From the NCBI GenBank assembly GCA_963714415.1, contig CAVQOL010000002.1:186001-250000 (forward strand): a DNA stretch of 64,000 nucleotides, in the 5' to 3' direction. Below are positions 11,201 to 18,848 of the stretch, one piece after another. How positions within the stretch are numbered: the stretch's first letter is position 1; every line of letters begins with the position of its first letter. A program made the translations under genes and the position numbers. The DNA comes from JAGXRK01 sp963714415 (lineage in GTDB: Bacteria > Bacteroidota > Ignavibacteria > Ignavibacteriales > Ignavibacteriaceae). Under the pieces are notes generated by a model. That model ran no database searches, had not been told where the DNA came from, and saw only the letters and a list, made by a program, of their open reading frames with translations.

Positions 11201-11801
11201 TACTGTTTGGGCAGATCCTATGAGAGGTTACACTATTCCAGAATCATTTACAGGTGCTACCGATGAACAAAGAAAGATAGCTGCCTCTCCGTGGTTCAAT
11301 GCAATGTATATTGTTGGACTTCAAAGACATACTCCTGGCGTATTCTATACTGACGGTGATATATTAACAATACCGCTAACTGAGTATCCTTATACTAGTC
11401 TGGATAAATTTACCTTCTCTACAAAGTTGGGTGCTTTAAGTGCAGATGAAAAACGCGCATTATTTGATAGGGTAAATGTTTATCCTAATCCATTATATGC
11501 TCACAATCCGGCAACAAGCTTTACAAGCGGTAACCCCGATGAACCTTGGGTTACGTTCTCTAATCTTCCGGAAGAAGTGGACATAAAGATTTATACTTTA
11601 TCAGGTACTTTAATTAGAACTTTAACAACCGAAGATAAGGCAACTCCAACTTTGCCATTCCTGAACTGGGACCTTCAGAATGAAGATGGCTTAAGAGTTG
11701 CATCAGGTATGTATCTTGCGATTGTCTCAGCTCCTGGTTACGGGGAAAAAGTTCTGAAATTCGCAATTGTAATGCCCCAGAAACAAATACAAAGGTTCTG
11801 A
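8280..11801 (+). CDS. Very large secreted protein with C-terminal sorting-like (FlgD-type) domain
   Basis: 1173 aa with a signal peptide or anchor (residues 1-28, hydrophobic LAVLLLIAVSFTFAF). Near residues 158-185 is an Asp/Asn-rich DGDGDGVYNP...NGNGKWDSDED stretch typical of calcium-binding loops. A polyproline linker (SPPPPPPI) is encoded by a CCT run around 9750-9765. The C-terminus has VNVYPNPLYA, a YTLSGTLIRTL strand and SGMYLAIVSAPGYGEKVLK, a divergent T9SS/FlgD-like sorting module. Function of the body is unknown. Its position between the TonB receptor and the PorV-like porin suggests an exported surface protein working with them. Confidence 0.8.
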   Translation: MKIKKIISSRYKFLAVLLLIAVSFTFAFIEGDGGKRTAKEDLIAGDAYRMFINNLDIPINREGVIADVLIGGRDGGRIDQEIFLFSGGFFMSGVSNGRMWANAVASASRIQDYAPGNYEFGRNDSRAQLYVLAARDGEFSQSWEEWRQAVELGAEFYDGDGDGVYNPVDLNGNGKWDSDEDRPDIIGDETVWCVYHDAVNPALRRFNDVDPQGIEIRQTVFGFASKGVTGNMIFVRYSIVNTGRVADVIDSVYFGVWADPDLGDAYDDLVGCDISIDAGFVYNDGTDANFGANPPCFLIDFFQGPVAYVPGESFTDVNSDGIYEDGVDTPLDTAYNVRGQARGIEEFPGAKNQGLSSFVHYQQSDVTIGDPNTRFEARNYMLGLDRLGNELDPCAWGLGTVAGGVDCSTIDNKFWYSGDPVTNVGWINTNPTDQRQMSNTGPFQLEVGKPVNIIAAYVVGRGTNALSGITLAKEYDITAQLIFNSNFPSPPPPPPIAYEVETGNNFIDITIETSTPLTYQAIDTVLDVDRRIQGFYFTTYRTSLKSATVDGLDNVQQLGYYSLDNQIRAIYKVAGNGGQDLVIPAVPDDNLLDSVLYADPETGRIRMRINSEPFTGLPLIKGKEYYFTITQFALNHKVVENRDSSYYGPEGDYLDPTGSGLEEFETAIIPVVFGKDLYNPSQPNGLAEQLDGGSAGAVAFLPVNLNELTGDNYSVEFFKDTEAPWDELYSPYYRVRNDTKGTIVLDSSKAYSFDTTSYAGTVTEGFVVRVQPTNTVIGASSYTTTDTVWYARFLFENGIGIWHVGGDIVSGDDIPTDAVAPGVIGIPARSKAITADRLRTVEIRFGEQGKAYRYLNGYIGTIATRKTSFRYAGGLYPGAIGVTDPTTLNDIGQLGVGYVDVPFTVWVNDEVYGEERQLACGIMERRTLFNGIPDGIWDPDTSIRRTIEYIAIFDAPYDPTGSQFEYTGGGFGTDTVWADPMRGYTIPESFTGATDEQRKIAASPWFNAMYIVGLQRHTPGVFYTDGDILTIPLTEYPYTSLDKFTFSTKLGALSADEKRALFDRVNVYPNPLYAHNPATSFTSGNPDEPWVTFSNLPEEVDIKIYTLSGTLIRTLTTEDKATPTLPFLNWDLQNEDGLRVASGMYLAIVSAPGYGEKVLKFAIVMPQKQIQRF

Positions 11802-11808
11802 TTTCCTT

Positions 11809-11834
11809 GGCAGCGGTGTAGTGCCGCTGCCTTT
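11809..11834 (+). terminator. GC-rich hairpin between the giant protein and porin genes (terminator or attenuator)
   Basis: An 8-bp stem GGCAGCGG / CCGCTGCC (11809-11816 with 11824-11831) and a 7-base loop, followed by only TTTAT. The weak T tract suggests partial termination, which would let the downstream porin be transcribed at a different level. Confidence 0.55.
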
Positions 11835-11864
11835 ATGAACTTGAAAAAATAGGAGTTAAGAAAA

Positions 11865-12878
11865 ATGAGAAATTTGTTATTAATTTTTCTAATATCATCA
11901 GTGCTTGTTTATGCTGGTGATCCATCAAGAAAAGGTACTACCGGTGCTGAGCAGTTACTTATACCGGTTGGAGCTCAAGGAATTGCTACCGGTGGAGCAT
12001 TTTTATCTAATGTAACCGGTCTTGAGGCTATCTATTACAACCCTGCCGGATTGAGTTTATACAACGGCAGTGAAGCAATGTTTAGCTATATGAGTTATCT
12101 GGCTGATATTAATGTATCTTATTTTGCGATAGGCACAAACTTAGGAGATCTTGGTTCTTTCGCCTTCAGCATTAAAACATTCGATTTTGGTGACATTCCT
12201 GTTACTACTTTCGAAATGCCGGATGGCGATGGATCTACATACTCTCCATCCTATGTCACAGCTGGATTAACATATGCTAAGGTTGTAACCGATCGAGTTG
12301 CCATTGGTGTTAACGCAAAAATTATTAGTGAAAGTATTGAGAGTGTTAGCGCTACCGGATTTGCTTTAGACTTCGGTGTACAATATCGTTTTCCGAGCAA
12401 CTTATCAATAGGTGCTGCGGTAAAGAATATCGGATCTAATATGCGTTACTCTGGTACAGATCTTCAGGTTAAATCCAGTATTCCTGGTGCTCAACCAGGT
12501 TCAACCTTTGGTGCTTTTGAACCTGTTACCGAGGAATTCCAGATACCAAGTTATTTTGAATTAAGCACGGCTTATAATTATAATATTAACGAACAAAATA
12601 ATATTATGATTGGTGCAGCATTCAGAAATAACAATTCATTCGAAGATCAAATGAAATTCGGATTTGAATATGGTTTCAATAATAATCTATTTGCCCGTGC
12701 GGGGTATGATTTATTGGTTGAGAATACAAACGAATCAATTTTCGGATTGACCTTAGGTGCCGGTGTTAATTATCAGATTGCTGGTGGAATTGGAATAGCT
12801 TTTGACTACGCTTGGCGTCAAGTAAAAGACTTTCCGTCACCAAATCATATTGTTACGGTTAAACTCGGTTTCGAATAA
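11865..12878 (+). CDS. PorV/PorQ-family outer-membrane protein (UPF0164/FadL-like barrel)
   Basis: 337 aa with a signal peptide (to YAGD), then the family's characteristic opening: GAEQLLIPVGAQGIATGGAF followed by a GLEAIYYNPAGL box. The rest is alternating beta strands ending in VTVKLGFE, a typical barrel end. PorV is the T9SS shuttle protein that accepts cargo after sorting-domain recognition. This gene sits in a block with T9SS cargo, so a secretion role is plausible, but UPF0164 proteins with other roles share the fold. AGGAG lies just upstream of the ATG. A strong terminator follows. Confidence 0.85.
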   Translation: MRNLLLIFLISSVLVYAGDPSRKGTTGAEQLLIPVGAQGIATGGAFLSNVTGLEAIYYNPAGLSLYNGSEAMFSYMSYLADINVSYFAIGTNLGDLGSFAFSIKTFDFGDIPVTTFEMPDGDGSTYSPSYVTAGLTYAKVVTDRVAIGVNAKIISESIESVSATGFALDFGVQYRFPSNLSIGAAVKNIGSNMRYSGTDLQVKSSIPGAQPGSTFGAFEPVTEEFQIPSYFELSTAYNYNINEQNNIMIGAAFRNNNSFEDQMKFGFEYGFNNNLFARAGYDLLVENTNESIFGLTLGAGVNYQIAGGIGIAFDYAWRQVKDFPSPNHIVTVKLGFE

Positions 12879-12900
12879 ATCTGGTTTAATAATTTCTTTT

Positions 12901-12934
12901 AAGCGTCTGTTGTTTTCAACAGACGCTTTTTTTT
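12901..12934 (+). terminator. Rho-independent terminator after the PorV-like gene
   Basis: A perfect 12-bp stem AAGCGTCTGTTG / CAACAGACGCTT (12901-12912 with 12917-12928), a TTTT loop and a run of Ts to 12934. Confidence 0.93.
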
Positions 12935-12955
12935 CATTTTAAATTTGGTACAACT

Positions 12956-14323
12956 ATGAAAAAAACAATCCTTTTTTTCCTTCTCACTCCGATTTTTATT
13001 TTAGCGCAACCCAAACTCGATTTTGAATTCGACTATGCTCAATTTGCCTACGATTCAACAAATAATTTTGTTGAGATATATTATTCTTTTAACCAGAACA
13101 GTATGAAAAAAGTTGCTGATTCTATCGGTCAAAGGATTGATGGATTACTGAAAATAGTTATTGATGATTCTGCCTCTGGCGAGATAATTATTAATAATCA
13201 GTGGAAGGTTTCGCATTCCATTATAGATGATTCAGACCCAAATCAAAGTCTTATTGGTATTGTAAGTTTTAAGCTTCCGGAAGGTACTCTCAACCTAGAA
13301 ATTACCGGAGCTGATTTGAATGATGCAGCCAATGTAAAAAGTATAACTGACCAAATCAGGGTAAAACCTATTTCAAAAGATGAGATAGGAATAAGCGATA
13401 TACAACTGGCTTATAAAATGATTCAGGGAAGTGAGAACGCCAATTCAATTTTTTATAAAAACAGCTATGAAATTGTTCCTGTTCCCAACCTGGTCTTTGG
13501 TAAAGATCAACCGGTCCTGTTTTATTATATTGAGTTATATCATCTTTATAACCTTGGACAGGATGATTCAAACCTGAAATTAAATCAATTGATGTTAAAT
13601 AGTCGTGGAAATATTGTTAAAGGCAAAGATAAATATTTTTCCAGAAATGCAGATTCCAGGGTGGAAGTTGGCTCTGTTGTAATTGCAGATCTTCCAACGG
13701 ATACTTATACAATAGTACTTTCTGTTATAGACAGTGTGAATAATAAGGGTGTTTCATCTTCAAAAAAATTCTTTATCTATAATCCTGATCTTTTTTACGA
13801 TGATACTTCAGCAACGAGCAACCTTGCAATTTTAGCCACAACATTTGGTTCTATGTCCGAGGAAGAACTCGATGATATTTTCGAAAAATCAAAGTATATC
13901 TCTACATCAGCAGAAATTGATAAATATAATAAACTGTCTTCTGAAGATGGTAAAAGACAGTTTATGAATGAATTCTGGAAATTAAGGGATGATGCTTCTG
14001 ATACACCGCAAAATGAATTTTTTATCAGCTATTTTCAGAGAGTTGAAATTGCAAATCAAAGATATGCAGCCTTATCAAGAGCCGGTTGGAAAACCGACAG
14101 GGGCAGAGTTTTCTCAATGTATGGTGAACCTACAGAAATTGAACGCTATCCTAGTCAGATTGAATCCAGACCTTATGAAATATGGCACTATACTGAGATA
14201 GAAGGCGGTGTATTTTTTGTGTTTGCCGACCTTTTAGGATTTTCTGATTATTCTTTAGTTCACTCTACAAAAAGAGGAGAACTCAGAGATGATAATTGGA
14301 CCCGTAGAATTTATATGAGATGA
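12956..14323 (+). CDS. GWxTD domain-containing secreted protein
   Basis: 455 aa with a signal peptide (MKKTILFFLLTPIFILAQ). The C-terminal third carries the family signature GWKTDRGRVFSMYGEP (about residues 378-393), followed by PYEIWHYTEIEGGVFFVF. GWxTD proteins are widespread in Bacteroidetes/Chlorobi-type and acidobacterial genomes; their function is unknown. It has its own terminator on each side, so it is likely monocistronic. Confidence 0.88.
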   Translation: MKKTILFFLLTPIFILAQPKLDFEFDYAQFAYDSTNNFVEIYYSFNQNSMKKVADSIGQRIDGLLKIVIDDSASGEIIINNQWKVSHSIIDDSDPNQSLIGIVSFKLPEGTLNLEITGADLNDAANVKSITDQIRVKPISKDEIGISDIQLAYKMIQGSENANSIFYKNSYEIVPVPNLVFGKDQPVLFYYIELYHLYNLGQDDSNLKLNQLMLNSRGNIVKGKDKYFSRNADSRVEVGSVVIADLPTDTYTIVLSVIDSVNNKGVSSSKKFFIYNPDLFYDDTSATSNLAILATTFGSMSEEELDDIFEKSKYISTSAEIDKYNKLSSEDGKRQFMNEFWKLRDDASDTPQNEFFISYFQRVEIANQRYAALSRAGWKTDRGRVFSMYGEPTEIERYPSQIESRPYEIWHYTEIEGGVFFVFADLLGFSDYSLVHSTKRGELRDDNWTRRIYMR

Positions 14324-14328
14324 TTTTT

Positions 14329-14353
14329 AACCCCTCATATTGAGGGGTTTTTT
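14329..14353 (+). terminator. Rho-independent terminator after the GWxTD gene
   Basis: A 9-bp stem AACCCCTCA / TGAGGGGTT with a 3-base TAT loop (14329-14349), then a T run. Confidence 0.92.
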
Positions 14354-14423
14354 ATTTCTTCATCTAGTACTCTCTTTTATATCCTTCTTTGTTTATTTTT
14401 AAGCAGTTAAAATTTTATTGTAA

Positions 14424-15293
14424 TTGAAAAACAGATTAGAATACATACTTTTTATTTCCTTCAGTTTTTTCTTCAGGATTATAGGATTATATCTGTCCCG
14501 TAGATTTGCAGTAATAATAGCAATCATATTTTATTTTCTGATCCCTATAAGAAAAGAGGTTACAGTTAATAACCTTACAAATGCCTTCCCCGAATTAAAT
14601 AAAAAGCAAATAAAAAAAATCGCTTTCAGAGCTTACAGAAGTTTTGCTATAACACTTGTTGAAATTCTTTTAACACCGTCTATTAGCAAAAAGCAAATGA
14701 TCAATGAAGTTAAATGCAGCAACGTTGAGCTTATTTCCCAAAAATATCAGGAAGGGAATGGGGTGATTTTATTATCCGCACATTTCGGTAATTGGGAATA
14801 TATAGCAAATTCTATCGCACTTCAGAGTGATAAAAAATTCACTGTTATTGTTAAACCGCTTCGTAATAATCTTGTATCTGATTGGATGAATAAAATGAGA
14901 ACTAAATGGAATAATGATGTGGTTTTTCTTGGAGTCTCTATCAGACAAATTTATAATGTTTTAAGAGAAAAAAAAATTGTTGCTTTGGTTGCCGATCAAA
15001 GAGGACCTGAAGAAAGCATTAAACTTGATTTTTTTGGCAGGAAAACCTCCGTTTTGGTTGGTCCTGCTGCACTTGCTCTTAAAACTGGCGCACCAATAAT
15101 TTACGGTATTTCAATCCGTCAAAAAGATTATTCCTATAAAGCAGATCTTGTTGAGGTCAGCACTGATAATCTTCCTGATGATAATAATGCTAAAATTGAA
15201 GAGTTAAGTAAACGCCATTTAAAGTATCTTGAATCTGTAATAAAACAATATCCTGAACAATGGCTGTGGATGCATAACAGGTGGAAGCATTGA
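14424..15293 (+). CDS. Lysophospholipid/lipid A acyltransferase (LpxL/HtrB family)
   Basis: 289 aa. A hydrophobic N-terminal segment (FISFSFFFRIIGLYL) is followed by the acyltransferase H-x4-E motif in SAHFGNWEY (about residues 118-126) and a second conserved block ADQRGPEESI. The family adds secondary acyl chains to lipid A at the inner membrane. The start is TTG (14424); no ATG is better placed. It is followed by a heptosyltransferase gene 34 bp later, consistent with LPS assembly. Confidence 0.88.
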   Translation: MKNRLEYILFISFSFFFRIIGLYLSRRFAVIIAIIFYFLIPIRKEVTVNNLTNAFPELNKKQIKKIAFRAYRSFAITLVEILLTPSISKKQMINEVKCSNVELISQKYQEGNGVILLSAHFGNWEYIANSIALQSDKKFTVIVKPLRNNLVSDWMNKMRTKWNNDVVFLGVSIRQIYNVLREKKIVALVADQRGPEESIKLDFFGRKTSVLVGPAALALKTGAPIIYGISIRQKDYSYKADLVEVSTDNLPDDNNAKIEELSKRHLKYLESVIKQYPEQWLWMHNRWKH

Positions 15294-15327
15294 AAATTAT
15301 ACAATTACAAAATTATTCTCCTTCGAA

Positions 15328-16341
15328 ATGGAAAAAATTCTAGTAATACAAACGGCTTTTATTGGTGATGCAGTTTTAACTCTGCCGATGATTGAGAAGC
15401 TGAAAGAGATGGAAGACCGCTCAATAATTGATGTCGTTTCTATTCCGTCAACTTCAGAAATATTTATTTCTTCGCCCTTTGTTAATGAAGTTTTATTATT
15501 GGAAAAACGAGGAAAACATAAATCTTTAATGGGATTAAAGTCTTTTTGCAATGAGATTAAAAGACGAAATTATAACAGAATATATTCACCACATCGTTCC
15601 ATTAGAACCGCAATTATAGTGTTGTTTTCAGGCGTTAGAGAAACTTATGGATTTTCTAATTCCTCACTTAAGTATGTATATAAAAATATTATTGAATATA
15701 ATTCCAGTGTACATGAAGTTCAGCGCAATTTCGATCTTATAGGTTATAAATATTCTGAAGATAATTGGAAAATACTTCCAAAAATTAGAGTTTCTGAATC
15801 AGCAAAATTGAAAGTAAATGACTATTTTGAAACCAATAAAATAACAAATGGTTTTATTGCGGTTAGTCCCGGAAGTGTTTGGGCAACAAAAAGATACCCG
15901 ATTGAGTACTTTATCGAAGTAATTAGTTCTCTTGTTAAGGAAGGCAAACAAGTCTTATTAATTGGCGGCGATAATGACAAAGAAATTACTTTGAAAATAA
16001 AAGAAAACTTTAATGAAAATGTTTTTGACTCAGCGGGTTTATTTAGTTTAGTTGAAAGCATCGAATTAATAAAACACGCATCGCTACTGATTACTAATGA
16101 CAGTGCCCCGACTCATCTTGGAATGTGTGCTGATGTTAAAGTTCTTACATTATATTGTTCAACAGTTCCAGAATTTGGTTTTTATCCGTATAATAAATTG
16201 AGCGGATATTTAAGTGCAGATGATTTATATTGCAAGCCCTGTGGAATTCACGGATTTGATGAATGTCCGATCAAGACTTTTGATTGCGGGAAAAAACTGA
16301 TACCTGAAATAATTATTAAAAAGATAAAAAATAGTTTTTGA
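15328..16341 (+). CDS. waaF: Lipopolysaccharide heptosyltransferase family protein (glycosyltransferase 9)
   Basis: 337 aa beginning MEKILVIQTAFIGDAVLTLP, the classic GT9 nucleotide-binding opening. Later come VSPGSVWATKRYP, LLIGGDNDKEI and the donor-binding TNDSAPTHLG. The C-terminal cysteine-rich CKPCGIHGFDECP resembles RfaF/WaaF. Expected role: transfer of ADP-heptose to the inner core of LPS at the cytoplasmic face. The exact acceptor (heptose I or II) cannot be read. It ends one base before tsaC, so the two are surely cotranscribed. Confidence 0.85.
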   Translation: MEKILVIQTAFIGDAVLTLPMIEKLKEMEDRSIIDVVSIPSTSEIFISSPFVNEVLLLEKRGKHKSLMGLKSFCNEIKRRNYNRIYSPHRSIRTAIIVLFSGVRETYGFSNSSLKYVYKNIIEYNSSVHEVQRNFDLIGYKYSEDNWKILPKIRVSESAKLKVNDYFETNKITNGFIAVSPGSVWATKRYPIEYFIEVISSLVKEGKQVLLIGGDNDKEITLKIKENFNENVFDSAGLFSLVESIELIKHASLLITNDSAPTHLGMCADVKVLTLYCSTVPEFGFYPYNKLSGYLSADDLYCKPCGIHGFDECPIKTFDCGKKLIPEIIIKKIKNSF

Positions 16342-16342
16342 A

Positions 16343-16984
16343 ATGACTTTGAATTCTAAATCTAAAATTATTAATATTGATAAAAATCTTAATAAAGCTG
16401 TGAATCTGGCAAAAGAAATATTTCTCAGCGGAGGAATATTCATTTATCCAACAGATACTATATACGGTTTTGGTGCAAATCCGTTTAATGAAGATGCACT
16501 ACTAAAAATAGGCAAGGTAAAAGGCCGGAATGAATGGAGAAGATATATTTTTCTTATTCCGAATGTTGAACTTTTACAAAATTATGTTGACTTAAAGTCT
16601 GAAAACCATATTGATTTTTTACTTTCTATCTGGCCAAATCCAATTTCAGTGGTTCTGAATTTAAATACAAAAACCCGTGAAATATTAAAAGCTGAAACGG
16701 GTGCATTTAGAGTTCCCAACAATAGATTTTGTTTAAAACTTTTAACAGAACTTAAAATGCCTCTTATTTCAACTAGCGTAAACAGAACAGGAAATCCGCC
16801 AATTACCGAACCTTCTCTTATAATTGAAGAATTTGGGAATGAGGTTGATGCTATATTTTACAGTGAAACCAAATCTTATTTTGAAGCTTCGACTGTTATT
16901 GATTTAAGCAAAGAGAATATGGAGTTAATAAGGGAAGGTAAATTTAAGCTTGATTACTTGCAGAGAAAGTTGGAGTCTGTATAA
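16343..16984 (+). CDS. tsaC: L-threonylcarbamoyladenylate synthase (Sua5/YrdC family)
   Basis: 213 aa with the YrdC fold: GGIFIYPTDTIYGFGANPF at the N-terminus, the KGR nucleotide-binding motif, and STSVNRTGNPP near the end, the S-x-N element. It makes threonylcarbamoyl-AMP for t6A37 of ANN-decoding tRNAs. The residues after KGR (NEWRRYIFLI) depart from the usual P-x-x-KPL. The Sua5 C-terminal domain is absent, so TsaC is the better name. The stop codon abuts the next ATG directly. Confidence 0.87.
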   Translation: MTLNSKSKIINIDKNLNKAVNLAKEIFLSGGIFIYPTDTIYGFGANPFNEDALLKIGKVKGRNEWRRYIFLIPNVELLQNYVDLKSENHIDFLLSIWPNPISVVLNLNTKTREILKAETGAFRVPNNRFCLKLLTELKMPLISTSVNRTGNPPITEPSLIIEEFGNEVDAIFYSETKSYFEASTVIDLSKENMELIREGKFKLDYLQRKLESV

Positions 16985-17818
16985 ATGAAGCTCAGTTACT
17001 TTAAATCATTGGAAAACTTTTCAGTAATTATTTTTCAGGAAGGAAAAAGCACCGACGCAAAATCATTCAGATTTAACGGTAAAAAAATACTTATGTATTT
17101 AATTCTTTACACTTTCCTTGTCGGTTTGTTCGGTTTTTATTTTATATATGTAACGCCCCTCGAAAGAATATTTCTGCCTTCCTGGTTGAAGAAAACAACA
17201 ATTGAAGAACAACAGTATGAAGAGTTGAGCAATAAAATAATTTATTTAGTAAAAGAAGTTGAAAGCTTGAAATCATCAAATGTAAAACTGAAAAAAGCTA
17301 TTCAACTTGGTGATTCAACACTTTTAAAGAACACCAAAAAATCAGGTAAAGTTACCGATACAAAAAAGAAAATTCCTGCCGAAGGTAATATCCTTAGTGT
17401 ATTCCAAAAATTAATTGATAAATATTTCAGTCAAACTCAGTCAGATGATTTATATTTTATTCAACCGATTAAAGGATTTATCAGTAGAGATTACAAACCT
17501 GATCAGGGGCATAAAGGATTAGATTATGTCGCTAAAGAAAACACACCTGTTTATGCTTCTGCCGGTGGATACATAGTCTTTGCTAATTTTACTCCGCAGC
17601 ATGGTTTTATAATAATAATAAATCATGCACACGGCTATGTTTCAAAATATAAGCATTGCAGTCTTTTAGTTAAGAAAGAAGGAGAAACTGTTAAACAGGG
17701 AGAATTGATTGCCTTAAGTGGAAATTCTGGAACTGATACATCAGGTCCACATCTTCATTTTGAAATTTGGAAAGACGGTTACCCAATAGATCCAAGAAAA
17801 GTTTTATTAAATTTCTAG
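16985..17818 (+). CDS. M23-family peptidoglycan endopeptidase, membrane-anchored
   Basis: 277 aa. One N-terminal transmembrane helix (about residues 35-58) is followed by a coiled-coil-like periplasmic segment (residues 70-110) and a LytM/M23 domain. All zinc and catalytic positions are visible: HKGLD (H-x3-D), YKH and HLHFE (H-x-H). It should cut peptide cross-links in the cell wall. The next gene, 9 bp on, is a bactofilin. M23-bactofilin pairs are known cell-shape modules (for example in Helicobacter and Hyphomicrobiales), so a scaffolded, localised hydrolase is likely. Confidence 0.93.
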   Translation: MKLSYFKSLENFSVIIFQEGKSTDAKSFRFNGKKILMYLILYTFLVGLFGFYFIYVTPLERIFLPSWLKKTTIEEQQYEELSNKIIYLVKEVESLKSSNVKLKKAIQLGDSTLLKNTKKSGKVTDTKKKIPAEGNILSVFQKLIDKYFSQTQSDDLYFIQPIKGFISRDYKPDQGHKGLDYVAKENTPVYASAGGYIVFANFTPQHGFIIIINHAHGYVSKYKHCSLLVKKEGETVKQGELIALSGNSGTDTSGPHLHFEIWKDGYPIDPRKVLLNF

Positions 17819-17827
17819 GAGAAATAA

Positions 17828-18214
17828 ATGAAATCTAAAACAAATGGGAATACAACAATGGAAGAAGTAACAATTATCAGCAGCAGCGTTATCATAGAAG
17901 GAAAGCTTACAAGCAATGGTAACGTTAGAATTGATGGTATAGTTAAGGGGAACGTGGAGGCAAAAGGAAACTTGAATGTAGGTGAGTCCGGTAATATTCA
18001 AGGTGATTTACATGCAGATTCAGTTACTATTGGCGGTAAAGTTGAGGGTGTGGTTAATGCTAAAGATAAAGTAACTCTGGAAAATAAATCATTTCTCAAA
18101 GGTGATTTAATTACGAAAATTCTTGTTGTTGAAGCAGGAGCAATATTCGAAGGCAGAAGTTCAATGGGTGAAAGTAAAAGACCTGACAAACCCGCTTCTT
18201 TGAATCCTTCTTAA
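17828..18214 (+). CDS. Bactofilin (polymer-forming cytoskeletal protein)
   Basis: 128 aa. The core (about residues 13-112) is a run of short G-x-[IV]-x-G beta-helix turns such as IIEGKLTSNGNVRIDGIVKG and GDLHADSVTIGGKVEGVV, as in the bactofilin right-handed beta-helix, with short unstructured ends (KSKTNGN..., KRPDKPASLNPS). Bactofilins self-polymerise at the inner membrane and scaffold wall enzymes. AGGAG 6 bases before the ATG sets the start. Cotranscribed with the M23 peptidase upstream; atpZ follows 3 bp later. Confidence 0.94.
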   Translation: MKSKTNGNTTMEEVTIISSSVIIEGKLTSNGNVRIDGIVKGNVEAKGNLNVGESGNIQGDLHADSVTIGGKVEGVVNAKDKVTLENKSFLKGDLITKILVVEAGAIFEGRSSMGESKRPDKPASLNPS

Positions 18215-18217
18215 AAA

Positions 18218-18475
18218 ATGAAAATTGATCCCGATAAATACGGGAGCTTTAATAAAACTTTAAGTGAAGCGGCTCCTTATATGGGACTCGGGCTTCAGCT
18301 TGCTGCAACAATTGTACTTATGGTATTGCTGGGCGATTGGCTCGACGGCAAGCTGGGATTGAAATACATTTTTACAATAATCTGTGCTATTTTGGGTATT
18401 GGCGCAGGTATGTACAATTTGATACGGACAGCAAACAATATTGAGAAGAGAAAAGCAAAAAATGATAAAAAATAA
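18218..18475 (+). CDS. AtpZ/AtpI-family ATP synthase accessory membrane protein
   Basis: 85 aa with two predicted membrane helices (LGLQLAATIVLMVLLGDWLDG and YIFTIICAILGIGAGMYNLI) and a basic tail. The GDWLDGKLG linker between the helices is characteristic of the AtpZ/AtpQ family found ahead of F0 genes. The family has been linked to c-ring assembly or Mg2+/Ca2+ transport. Its place at the head of the atp cluster supports the call. Confidence 0.85.
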   Translation: MKIDPDKYGSFNKTLSEAAPYMGLGLQLAATIVLMVLLGDWLDGKLGLKYIFTIICAILGIGAGMYNLIRTANNIEKRKAKNDKK

Positions 18476-18842
18476 GACTTTTCTCTTCTCCATTTTACCA
18501 TTTGTAATTGTAATTATTGTTCTGCTTGTATTTAGATTAAAAACCAATATTATTCCCGCCCTATTTGACTCTCTTTTTTGGGGTTTTATGATACCTCTCC
18601 TCAACTTCATTGCAGGTCATTTCTTAAATGAAATTGGTCTTCAAAAATCCGATAAGTCGTTCTTAATACTGGTTTTAGGGGGAATGGTTTTTCGGATGTT
18701 TCTCACCTTAATTCTGATAATCCTGGTGCTCCAATTCTTGAATGTTAGTACGTATTCGTTTATCTTTACAATCTTTATTTCATATATCTATTTTTTAACT
18801 GTAGAAATCATAAATTTATCCGGTAAGAAACCGAATACGTAA
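18462..18842 (+). CDS. Small membrane protein ahead of atpB (AtpI-like position)
   Basis: 126 aa with about four hydrophobic helices (LFSILPFVIVIIVLLVF, ALFDSLFWGFMIPLLNFIAG, LILVLGGMVFRMFLTLILI, FIFTIFISYIYFLTVEI). I chose the ATG at 18462, overlapping atpZ by 14 bases, instead of the upstream TTG at 18441. No catalytic motif is seen. Location between atpZ and atpB suggests an ATP synthase assembly factor of the AtpI/AtpR type; that is inference from context. Confidence 0.7.
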   Translation: MIKNKTFLFSILPFVIVIIVLLVFRLKTNIIPALFDSLFWGFMIPLLNFIAGHFLNEIGLQKSDKSFLILVLGGMVFRMFLTLILIILVLQFLNVSTYSFIFTIFISYIYFLTVEIINLSGKKPNT

Positions 18843-18848
18843 ATAATA

